From Ianthella basta (taxonomy: Eukaryota > Porifera > Demospongiae > Verongiida > Ianthellidae), in contig OZ025875.1 in assembly GCA_964019415.1 (NCBI GenBank), positions 4,170,411 to 4,234,410 on the forward strand: DNA of 64,000 nt. The letters run 5' to 3'. The position numbers were made by a program, and so were the translations under genes. This document shows, one piece after another, positions 56,301 to 64,000 of the stretch; positions within the stretch are counted from its first letter, which is position 1; each line of letters opens with the position of its first letter. Under the pieces are notes generated by a model, which saw nothing but the letters and a program-made list of their open reading frames with translations, searched no databases and was not told the origin of the DNA.

Positions 56301-59300
56301 CTCAACTGCTTCATCTCGGCTTGCTGTGGGTGAATGGTATCTTGCTGAGCTTGAATTTTGGTGCGCTGAGCTTGATTCAGAGCTTGCTGATCTTGACAAG
56401 TAGTGACTTTTCCCTCAACTCTGCATTCCTCTCTGCCAAGGCCTCATCCTGCTCATGTATTATGTCTACGTACAGTAGGTGCTGGAGTGCATCATCCTTC
56501 CTCTAATCACGTATTTATATTTTCCAGAGTCATCTCATCTTTCTCCACAATTACTGCAACTCGTCCATCTTCCTCAATGCTGCATCCTTCTGTCTGCATT
56601 CTGCCTCTTTGGCTGACAACCGCTGGCGAAGTTGCTCAATTCAGTTTAGAATAACTAAAGCTGACCAGTCAAACCTGGTGGCCTCTGAGAACTGATGGAT
56701 GGTGCTTTTGGTGGTGTATTCCACTTCTCTTGTCTTACTGGTGATAGATGCATGAGCTGTAGTTTGCTTTGTTAATTTTCTGAACAAAGTCTGCTGGAGA
56801 GCAGTGTGAACATCCTGCCAAGTGATGCAGGTTGCCTTCCTCTACTGCGAGTCGACTTATTTGAAACAAGCTGCTTTATGTATGTGTTTGTATATATGTA
56901 CCTTGTGAGCAGTTCTGGTGATTAAGGTGATTATAATAATAATGTTCTGGTGATTAAGGTGCACTAGCCATTTTATGGAGCATACCTGCACATTAGAGTA
57001 GCTTGTGGCCTGCTGTTGGTGCTGCCTTATTGTGTCCAATCCTCTTGATTCACAGAAGGAATTTGCGGAGGTATTTCAGCGACAGCTAGAGACATCACTG
57101 GCAGCGAGTGTGGCTAAGTACCAGGGAAAAGTGTGAGTTTCTGCAGTTTGAGGAGATGTTTTGCACTTACAGACTCAGTAGCAGTATTAGTGCTTATGTG
57201 AGTGCACCCGTTTGAGTATGCACACAGTCCCACCTCAATATTTCTAACAGGTTACGTGACTGTGTAGAAGACCTGATGGTGGATTTGAGTGAGGTGCTTT
57301 TCAATGAACTTGGCTTCTTCCGAGTACTGCAAGACATGAAAGTGTTAGTTCACTTCTCTGTGTACATTTGCAGTGCCAAACGTATGTTGGCAGTGTCAGA
57401 TGTTTGCTTGTCAATGCAATGCATGTGCTGTTTGCAGCTTTGATCAGCAGTTTTAGTTCGCTGCTAGAGGATGTGTCATTATTTGTTGTATGTATACAGT
57501 GATCCCAGCTCTTTGGCGGATCCCTCCCCCCAAGTGAACCAGACAGCGCTGGGAGCTCTGGCATCAGCCATGACAGCAACACTGCATGAGGAAGAGGAGT
57601 CACTTGGCAAGGTCAGCTCAAATGCTTGTGTTGAGGTGCTAGTGAGTAAGTGAAGTGCTTGAGTCTGGGATATGTTACAGCTGAATGGCACTGCCTGTGA
57701 GATTGTCTCTCTAAAAGTTTCACACAGTTAAGTGTACTTAACTACTACGAGCTCAGTTTAGCAATAACCTGTGCTAGTTCACTAATGTCCCTTATTACAT
57801 ACAAATGTTGATGTTGCTGCCTGTTAAGAAGTTGTGTTTTGTATCAGATGTCACGCTCGTGACGTCTCTTTAGGAATGTGCACATTATGCAGTAAATGGC
57901 TACTGCTATCTTAATGTATTAGCGCAATTCTGTGAAACTAGCCAAACGATGACGGTGAAGAACAATAGTTATTGAAGGCAATGGATAGGCTTCTTTCAAT
58001 GTATTTTAGACGGCAGAGTCAGCCTGTAGTGCACGTAAGAAAATGTGTAGCTAGCTAGCTAGTCCTATGTAGCTACAAGGACATTAGGAATGCAGAGTGA
58101 ACTCCACGGAAATGTGGTTTATCATGGTGTTGAGTTACTGTTGCTTGTTTCTATGCTTTTTCCGCTGGCCATTCCTAAATCCTTTTCAATTCTAAAGGAA
58201 TTTTTATACACTTTAGACCTGGCAGCACATCCCTCCCTAACCCATTGCTTCTGGTCTTCCCCTCAGACACGTGATGACGACATGGCTGCTGCATGTGACT
58301 TTGCCACTATGTGAGTGTGGCTCATCCACATACACAGTGCATGTATTGATCTTGTTCTGTGTTCGCTGCTACGCACTTGTGTGTAGACATGTGTGCAGGT
58401 GTATGCTGTGCCAGTGTTTGTCGCACTGGGTCCAGCTCTCCACTGACTGAGCTTATGTGTTTCTCCTCTCCCTCTTAGTGCGGCTACACCTGCAGCAACT
58501 GACAGTGATCAGGTATGATAGTACATGCACACCAAGCCACCACTGCAGTAGTGTGGATAAGGCTGTGCATACACCACTGCCGTTGTATGTGCTTGTCACT
58601 GCATTTGTCTTCTTGTGTAGACCCCTGTCCCTGAACACAGAGTCCCATCTCTCCCGGAAGCCCAGTATGTGATACTACCAACTGGTGTTCGTATGTACTG
58701 TATATATTGTGTTACCTATTGCTTATCTGAGCAGTGTTCTGTCTGTATCGTGCAGGTCAGGTGAAGTAGGAAAGGAGGGCGCAGAAGGAGCCAGCCAAGA
58801 GCCTACAGTGGTCAGTACACACACACATTGTGCTTTGCTGCAGTGTTAGACTACTAGCTGACAAAGCCAGTCCGTAGGGTGGATACTTGCCTCCCTTTTA
58901 ATGCTTAATCTTCTCTGGAGCATGCATAGCATGAAACAGTGCATTGTTGGGCAGAAACATCACAGGTATCCAGGGACACAGTGGCCATGTTGCAATTGGT
59001 TGTGGTCAGGACTGAAGTGTGTGCTTGCAACAAGCTTACGAGATAACAGAGTATTAGTGTATACATAACTAGAATTATAGGTATTGGTATTGCATGTGAT
59101 GTGATTGTATGGTGTTGTATTGAATGCAGGCTCAGGATGGAGGAACTGTGGAAGAGGGTACTGCGGTCACACAAGGTGAGTGAGCACTGCTGCTTGTAGC
59201 CACACTGGCATTTGAAAGGTGGAAGGGATGACAACTCTATGGCCAGCTCTGAAAATCCATGTTTCTTATTGCAGATGGAGTAGAAGATAAAGAGGAGGAG

Positions 59301-59828
59301 GGCAAAGATGAGGAGGGGGAGGGAGGAGAGGAAGAGGGTGAGGAGGAGGAGGAGAAAGTGGAGGAGAAAGACACAGAAAGTAAAGAAAAGAGTGAACAAA
59401 ACAAAGATGATGTCCAGAGCAAAGAGGAGGAGGAAGGAGCAGGAGAGGAACAGGTTGTTGAGATGGATGAAAGCAGTGCTCAGGACAGTGAACAGAAGGA
59501 GGGTGCTAGCCATAGTAGCAAGGCAAGCAATGAGGAGGAAGCTACAGCTGCGGTAATGGATGCAAGTGGAAGCAGCAGCGTCATGGAGACCCTGCAGAGT
59601 GTGGTGTGTTTGACTGCTGTTGGTCTGGTTGGTGTTATTTGGTGTATTGTACTGTACTGTATGCTGTTCTGGTTTGCAGAGTGACCTTCCCTTGGATGAG
59701 CAAATGTCTCTTGCATCCATTCACACAGAAGATTCCTTGACTTCACTGAGTCAGGTATATGCTGTTATCCATACTCCTACATTTTGTGTGTGTATGCATG
59801 TATCTCTGTGTGTATGTGTGCATGCATG

Positions 59829-59915
<87 letters not shown>

Positions 59916-60140
59916 GTGCATGCGTGTGCGTGTGCGTGCATGAAATTGTGTTGTGGCGTTCCGTTCACATTAAAAGATCAGTTCTTGTTACGCTGATAAC
60001 TTGTATTTGGTTGTGTCTGTTCATCACATTCCCTGTAGGAGCATGTGACTGCACTGCGAACTCAGGAGCAGAAGGCAGTGGAGGGTGTCAGTGGGATACT
60101 CGGATCACTTGCTCAGGTGCCAGGTCAATATTCTCAGTAA
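40845..60140 (+). CDS. PCM1: Pericentriolar material 1 (PCM1) orthologue, 43 phased coding exons
   Basis: PCM1 is the scaffold of centriolar satellites, moving centrosomal and ciliary proteins along microtubules. I could join 43 exons with GT-AG signals and consistent phase to a TAA at 60138-60140, totalling 5487 bases (1828 aa); human PCM1 is about 2000 aa. Diagnostic identities lie in the C-terminal half: SLFDALRESIYSEVATLI, NESRPHFLIELFRELQLL, DYLRQRALYGVQDLV, TPSESVATSE, NLGDTVIHF, QQLDSEIKAIM and DLSEVLFNELGFF. The N-terminal half is coiled coil and Glu-rich. The start codon and first coding exon upstream of 40845 were not resolved. Introns carry microsatellites, MITEs and an antisense coding relic. 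Exon coordinates are given in the four segment entries. Confidence 0.95.
42016..42071. repeat. (TTGTA)n microsatellite in a PCM1 intron
   Basis: Pentanucleotide TTGTA array with one variant TTATA unit. Confidence 0.9.
45898..46434. mobile_element. MITE in a PCM1 intron, ATAC(C/T)G(C/T)AAAC ends
   Basis: The left end ATACTGTAAACGTCAAAATTTTCA matches the inverted right end ATACCGCAAACAAAAAAATTTTCA (24 bases, several mismatches). About 540 bp, ending 21 bp before the next exon, with no ORF of note. Confidence 0.65.
46961..47191. repeat. 33-bp minisatellite, seven copies, in a PCM1 intron
   Basis: Seven back-to-back 33-base units of GCTACGTCTAATCAGCCAAG + TCACTTGACTGGT type, each with a few substitutions. 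The unit length is a multiple of three, so a plus-strand frame (SNQPSHLTA-type repeats) stays open through it. The preceding exon already has a good donor at 46921, so it is read as intronic. Confidence 0.9.
47506..51456 (+). CDS. PCM1: PCM1 segment 2: acidic, WGGST and proline-rich middle (exons 18-25)
   Basis: Exons 47506-47599, 48212-48303, 48406-48443, 48897-49114, 49686-49916, 49999-50078, 50183-51115, 51230-51456. The first encodes a second long acidic run. The second (DELMKRNRQLRMLQRK) matches the family's MLREELRQRRKQL coiled coil. 48897-49114 has ATWGGSTAHTMESEG, the conserved ATWGGST motif. The 933-bp exon contains LHMRLAESSAMCSELLRSQV and a proline/phenylalanine-rich segment (FNFAPRGFPF), as in the vertebrate protein. 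Confidence 0.9.
49353..49499. repeat. Foldback in a PCM1 intron
   Basis: CAATTCACAGCCTCAACAGGA (49356-49376) and TCCTGTTGGAGCTGTGAATTG (49476-49496) are near-perfect reverse complements. Confidence 0.8.
51572..55328 (+). CDS. PCM1: PCM1 segment 3: conserved C-terminal block (exons 26-32)
   Basis: Exons 51572-51607, 51713-51815, 51900-52037, 52148-52384, 54681-54779, 54976-55044, 55218-55328. This is the most conserved part: EVATLIANNESRPHFLIELF and TTDYLRQRALYGVQDLVTRF are nearly identical to vertebrate PCM1. TPSESVATSE and DPFASDNLGDTVIHF follow, then EIPVDPQQLDSEIKAIM and HVIPLLRDHL. The 2.3-kb intron after exon 29 holds a 1.44-kb TIR element. Confidence 0.95.
52579..54019. mobile_element. 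TIR element, ATAC(C)GTATGGCCGGAAATTTTGG family, 1.44-kb copy
   Basis: Ends ATATGGCCGGAAATTTTGG and CCAAAATTTCCGGCCATAC-type inverted repeats are followed inward by TTGGCGG repeats. The interior matches the 20354-21051 copy (GTAAGTTACCGACAATGATC region and CAGAAACAGAGAACAGGCTG in opposite orientation). No intact transposase was found on either strand. Inserted in a PCM1 intron. Confidence 0.8.
55850..56750 (-). pseudogene. Antisense coiled-coil gene fragments inside a PCM1 intron
   Basis: Reading the minus strand, about 56750-56660 encodes REVEYTTKSTIHQFSEATRF-DWSAL, and about 55990-55900 encodes a diverged copy (ITKSTVQQFTELIQFDW). Between them, about 56640-56570 gives IEQLRQRLSAKEAECRQKDA-ALRKMDELQ, and 56470-56390 gives EQDEALAERNAELREKSLLV. 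These heptad-like peptides are broken by stops, so a duplicated, decayed gene fragment is likelier than an active gene. Family not identified. Confidence 0.45.
57056..60140 (+). CDS. PCM1: PCM1 segment 4: C-terminus (exons 33-43)
   Basis: Exons 57056-57132, 57251-57343, 57500-57611, 58269-58312, 58479-58512, 58621-58664, 58756-58810, 59130-59175, 59275-59603, 59680-59754, 60039-60140. EFAEVFQRQLETSLAASVAK and DCVEDLMVDLSEVLFNELGF follow the family. The rest is variable, with a third Glu/Lys-rich run in 59275-59603. An AATAAA at 60165-60170 lies 25 bases past the stop. An alternative last-exon splice cannot be excluded, since CAG|GTGCCAGG occurs in the last exon. Confidence 0.85.
57867..58212 (+). 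repeat. Dispersed repeat related to 2874-3766
   Basis: Contains both the CTTAATGTATTAG...GGCTTCTTTC block (cf. 2910-3000) and the GTGTTGAGTTACTGTTGCTT arm (cf. 3679-3700), in the same order and orientation as the first locus but with the second foldback arm missing. Lies in a PCM1 intron. Confidence 0.75.
59830..59940. repeat. (TG)n microsatellite in a PCM1 intron
   Basis: About 80 bases of TG dinucleotides with a CGCGCG interruption. Open frames across it are artefacts. Confidence 0.95.
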
Positions 60141-60164
60141 ATGCATTGTGAATGTTCTGTATGC

Positions 60165-60170
60165 AATAAA
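60165..60170 (+). terminator. PCM1: PCM1 polyadenylation signal
   Basis: AATAAA 25 bases after the stop codon. Confidence 0.7.
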
Positions 60171-60177
60171 TGAATGA

Positions 60178-60952
60178 CATGCCATGTGGCTGGAAACTTG
60201 GTGGGAACTTATTGCTCCAATTATTGGTGTCCAAATGTCCTTGGAGTTGTTGATCAGGATCAGGAATCTTATTTACCTGGGGAGCCTGTAGCCAGAGGCT
60301 ACTGCAGAGGCACCCAGGAAAGGACACACACATACAGTACGTAGAGCAAAGGTTCAGCAGTAAATGGTTTCGTCCATGAATTGATGGACTTCCTGCTACG
60401 GCGAGTCACACGCTAGCAAGTCAGCCCAAGCCATTTCTGTCATACAACAACGGAGGGTAGCTGCTATGACAGCGGTGAGTGTAAATTCGATCGTTGGACG
60501 ACAGTGAATAAAATCGCCTGACAACCAGAAATGAAAGTGAATGAAAATTAAAAATGGCCATTGGCTGGGAACAAAACTAGAAATCAAAGGATATCTCCCC
60601 AAGAACAGTAAGACGGGCAATTTCAACCCATGGAGGACACTTCCCGAACTGTAGTTACTGTACTTCATATTCCCTGAGAGTTTGGTGGCGCCCTGCATGT
60701 GCAGTAGGTTTAGCCCAAATTGTGAACAAGCAAACAAACAAACAAACTGACATATACATACGTATGTATAGATTGGGAATTAGAAATCAAAAATTTACAG
60801 TAGTGTAATGCAAATGTGATGACCAACTGCTCTTGACCCATAGTGAACTCCATGCCATAGGGTGATGACATTCTGGAAAATTGGTTGGATTACACTCATA
60901 ACCACCAATCCATGAAAAATGTTCCCACCAAATTTTCAAGCGATACATTATT
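60178..60952. mobile_element. TIR element, third copy of the TGG(C)NGGAAA family
   Basis: The left end ATGTGGCTGGAAACTTGGTG and the inverted right end TGTATCGCTTGAAAATTTGG are followed by GGTGGGAACaTTaTT and an AATTATTGGTG / ATTGGTGGTTATG-type segment. This is the same layout as 20354-21051 and 52579-54019. It starts just after the PCM1 poly(A) signal. Confidence 0.6.
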
Positions 60953-61031
60953 ACACCGCTGTCACTAGTACGTATGTGTATATGTTGCACAATTGGCAAT
61001 AAATGTGGTGTAGTAGAAGCCCTTTAACTAC

Positions 61032-61049
61032 CCCCCCCCCCCCCCCCCC
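61032..61049. repeat. Poly(C) tract
   Basis: Eighteen consecutive C residues, unusual in this AT-leaning window. Confidence 0.9.
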
Positions 61050-61226
61050 TTGTGCACAGAGTTAGTTGGCAGTGATGATCCCATGGAACCTGGTATGTTG
61101 TGTGTGTGTAAACTTGTATTGTAGGGTGTGTGGGTGTGTGCAAGTGTGTGCGCTCGCATTACCTGTGTATTAGTATGGGCACTATGAATGTGTTTGGCTG
61201 TAAGTGGGTGTGCACTGATATTCCAG

Positions 61227-61266
61227 ACTGCTCTCTCTCTCTCTCTCTCTCCCTCTCTCTCTCTCT
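61227..61266. repeat. (CT)n microsatellite
   Basis: CT dinucleotide tract of about 40 bases with one CC interruption. Confidence 0.9.
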
Positions 61267-61561
61267 GCCCTCACAGCCACCCACACAACAGTACCAGAAC
61301 CATAGCAGACTACACAGTAGCACTTGCATGACTGCTTGTAGCATCAGTAGCACTTTTGTTGATGTTACTTTGTGATTGTATGATAGACGATGCAGCATGT
61401 ATAGCTAGCTAGGTACTTGATAAGCACGCCTCCACATCCTGCAGGTACCTTTGCCAATCATATACAATGTGTATATCCCACATGATGTGAGGTACGTATA
61501 TCGTGTCTCTTACAATAATATTTAAGCGGCCATTTATGTGAATGGGTGTGTTGTGTACGTA

Positions 61562-62287
61562 ATGGCACGTCACGGAAATACCATAATGAGTCAGCTACAA
61601 ATGGCTGCCGCCGCAAAGAACGACGATATGCTCAAGAATGTTTTCACTTGCAGCACGGCAGAAGAGGTGACTGCGATATTCAAGGCATACGTTGCAGGTG
61701 ATCGAAAGAAGCGTATCCCAAAGGAGTACGCGCAACATCGCATCGGGTTGGCGAACAAGGAGGGGAAGGAGTGCTACTTTTATCTTCATTACCAGACGAA
61801 GGATGAGCAAAAGTGGTTCCCCTTTTCGAATTTCCTAAAGTCTCCCATCTATGTTGATGGAATAACGTACCCCACTACTGAAACTTTCTTCCAGTGCGAG
61901 AAAGTTAATCCGAAGAACCTCCACGGGAAAGGACTGTCGGAAGCAGAAATCCAAGCTTGCAAACACAAGTGGCAGAGCATGATTGGGCTGTATGCTGGTG
62001 ACGCAGCGAAGCGAGGTAGAGACAGAGACACCAGGATTGCTCCAGACTGGGATGACCGTGCCAACCCTTTGTGTGAACAGGCAATGTACCGGGCATTGAA
62101 GGCAAAGTTTACACAGCATGCCGATTTGAAGGAGCTTCTCCTGTCTACTGGAGATAGGAAGATTGTAGAGGACACGGCCCAGTCCGCTGACTATAAGTGG
62201 GGGTGTGGTGCAGATGGGACAGGGCAGAACCTGTTGGGTGAGATCTTAATGAAGGTGCGCAATGATGTACGCAAGGAATCAGCATAG
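61562..62287 (+). CDS. NADAR/YbiA-like domain protein, intronless, 241 aa
   Basis: A single open frame from ATG 61562 to TAG 62285-62287; the frame extends upstream only through a GTG. Motifs are those of the NADAR (YbiA/COG3236) fold: KWFPFSNF, then GITYPTTETFFQCEK, then APDWDDR with M...L..KF, LLSTGDRKIVEDT and the terminal WGCGADGTGQNLLGEILM. Known relatives cleave the N-glycosidic bond in riboflavin-pathway intermediates or remove ADP-ribose from guanine. The conserved Glu, Asp and Trp-Gly positions are present, so activity is plausible. The first 50 residues are an extra helical segment. It is the only intronless complete gene here beside intron-rich neighbours, so retrocopy or horizontal origin is possible. 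Substrate unknown. Confidence 0.85.
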   Translation: MARHGNTIMSQLQMAAAAKNDDMLKNVFTCSTAEEVTAIFKAYVAGDRKKRIPKEYAQHRIGLANKEGKECYFYLHYQTKDEQKWFPFSNFLKSPIYVDGITYPTTETFFQCEKVNPKNLHGKGLSEAEIQACKHKWQSMIGLYAGDAAKRGRDRDTRIAPDWDDRANPLCEQAMYRALKAKFTQHADLKELLLSTGDRKIVEDTAQSADYKWGCGADGTGQNLLGEILMKVRNDVRKESA

Positions 62288-64000
62288 CTGACTTGTATAA
62301 ACATATGACACATACGTATGTCATAGTACATTAGTTTACAAGCAATTTAAATCCATGTGGTGCTTTGAATGATAAACTCGGCTATCTCTGTTAGTGCATG
62401 CATGTAAATACAATTTCTCAGCTTGATTCTATTTGTTGCAGTTCTTCTATTTCTATGGTTTGTAAGCAGTGCAGTTTGGTTGCATGAGGTAAACCTGCAG
62501 TTATTATTTTAGAGGTGTATAAAGTGTTACCCGGGGAAAGCTAGAAGAGCATGCACCCCTGTGTACTGGCATACTTAATTGAAAGCTAAGGACGATAGGG
62601 TGAGAGGATCGGGGGATTTGGAAGCACCCCCCACAGCATTGTATGAACCACTGACACCTATACGTTCATGCAAGACTCTATACCTGTATAGGTGGAAGAC
62701 CTAGCTGTGAATATGCTAACTGATATGTAGTGGTCTCACTTTGGGTAGGCGTTATGTAAACAACATAATGTGGTTGTGTTCACACATTCTTCGAATTCAG
62801 GCTGGAGTATGAAACCATGACTGCTTAATAATCGCCCCATGCACATTATGCATAAGGGGGGTTATGCAATCACCCATCATGAGGGTAAGCTCCACAGCCT
62901 TCCCTTTTACATATCCATTCAAAAGAAGGGAAGAAACTTATGAAAGAAACTTGCAGAGTTTGGTGTATGTTCGTGAAAGAAAGTAATTTTGTTTGCATAA
63001 TTCATGCATGAGTGAGAGCCCAGTCAGCGCCTACTCCCCAAGAGTCTGGCTTTTGTCTGCTACCAGGTAGCATCACACCCTTCCGTGCATGTAAACCAGA
63101 TCAATACCATATTTGACTAACAGAAGCAGCTGGTCATTGGACTATTATACAAAACAGTTAATCAACTGTTTGAGGCCAGGATGTACAAGATGACCACAAT
63201 CCACTCAAACACTAGCCCTACAATCAGGGAAGCCTGTGAATTCATGAAATATGCAAAAGTTAAGAAACTGTTAGCTAGTAGCTACGTATACAGTACATCA
63301 ATGCTCCAAAGTGTTTCCAGTACCCCTCCCTGCACCACCCTCCTCAGTCTCCTGCATACTACACCATGTTGCGTGCCTGTGCACAGTGCAGTGAGGACAG
63401 TCCACCAAGTGATAAAGGGGAAGATTCACTGGGGGATCACTTCTCAAGAGCCTCCATAAGCACCTCATTCACATCAAGGAGGTTGTTGGCCTAGGCTGCT
63501 TTGAAGTGCCTGTGCTTATCTGAATTGCAAGGTAGTGACATAAGGCCTTCCACTGAGCACTACTGACCTACTTCACTGCATGGAACTGGAGGTGACTCAA
63601 GGAGGGCATGGACTGGCTGCTGTGATAGTGTGAAGGGTAGCTATTTACAGTATATATGGGAGGGGTGGGGCTGGAGGAGCAGTGTAAGGGTAGCAGCATG
63701 GCTATATGATAGAGGGTATGATGAGAAGAGCAGTGTAAAGTAGCATGGATACAACAGAGAGGTTACAGGACTCTGATATCCCTTAAAGTTGTTTCTCTTT
63801 AGGACATTTTGTGGAAATCTCAATCTGCATTGTTGACAAGACTGGCTGTACAGAGAGTGCTTGGAGAATGAACCTGAGAACATACAGTCTGTTGAAGTTC
63901 AAAGCCGAAACAGAACAGAGCATTTACACATACTAAGCACAACAGCACACAATTGACACTATCATAGTTAGCTTCATGTACATGCAGCATGCATCCACCC
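62288..64000. other. 3' flank without a supportable gene
   Basis: Only short unconserved ORFs (for example 63181-63459, +) were seen. GGGTAGCnnnATnnnTA-type and GAAGAGCAGTGTAA segments are loosely repeated at 63640-63745. No RNA gene or element termini recognised. Confidence 0.5.

Noticed and set aside
59620-60151. Cys-Val repeat ORFs over the (TG)n tract, and similar ORFs at 41055-41449
   Set aside because: Microsatellite translations without codon-level protein character; they lie in PCM1 introns.
61060-61380. Extra PCM1 3' exons near 61060-61090 and 61277-61374
   Set aside because: Acceptor and donor-like signals exist, but the stop at 60138 followed by AATAAA gives a simpler end and the phases and similarity were not convincing.

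Overview
The window looks like a gene-dense, intron-rich, repeat-rich animal genome, most plausibly a sponge or another early-branching metazoan. This rests on animal-type genes (a PCM1 orthologue, the proteasome chaperone PSMG3, a ROCO/LRRK-like protein, CARD and NACHT modules), short GT-AG introns and many small terminal-inverted-repeat (TIR) elements. The taxon is an inference; no species-diagnostic marker was seen.

Layout. 129-2284 (-) holds the NACHT and LRR exons of an NLR-type immune receptor. A lone CARD exon at 14797-15108 (-) is in compatible splice phase and may be its 5' part. Between them lie a decayed Ty3/gypsy LTR retrotransposon (5975-10629, two 190-bp LTRs), a flanking pair of inverted MITEs, and a TTAA-bounded Kolobok-like element with a THAP-like relic (11415-12616). 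15367-19391 is a nest of TIR and foldback elements. 19950-24199 (-) is a six-exon gene for about 603 aa, tentatively CCDC142-like. It shares a 70-bp divergent promoter with PSMG3 (24270-25723, +).

26492-39684 (-) is the most unusual locus. One uninterrupted 6.5-kb exon encodes LRRs, a degenerate Roc domain without a P-loop, a COR domain, a kinase domain without the DFG aspartate, a probable beta-propeller, and a long tail with three YxxM and four YVN[LFI] motifs. An ankyrin exon at 39282-39684 is probably its 5' end. It would be a ROCO scaffold with both enzymes apparently dead and an IRS/GAB-like phosphotyrosine docking tail. It starts head-to-head with the PCM1 orthologue (+), for which 43 coding exons (40845-60140) could be phased, giving 1828 aa without the unresolved N-terminus.

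61562-62287 (+) is an intronless NADAR/YbiA-family gene (241 aa), a family linked to ADP-ribose chemistry. The last 1.7 kb holds no gene I can support.

No tRNA, rRNA or CRISPR array was seen. Exon boundaries come from reading splice signals and matching phase by eye. Similarities come from recognising family motifs, not from database searches.
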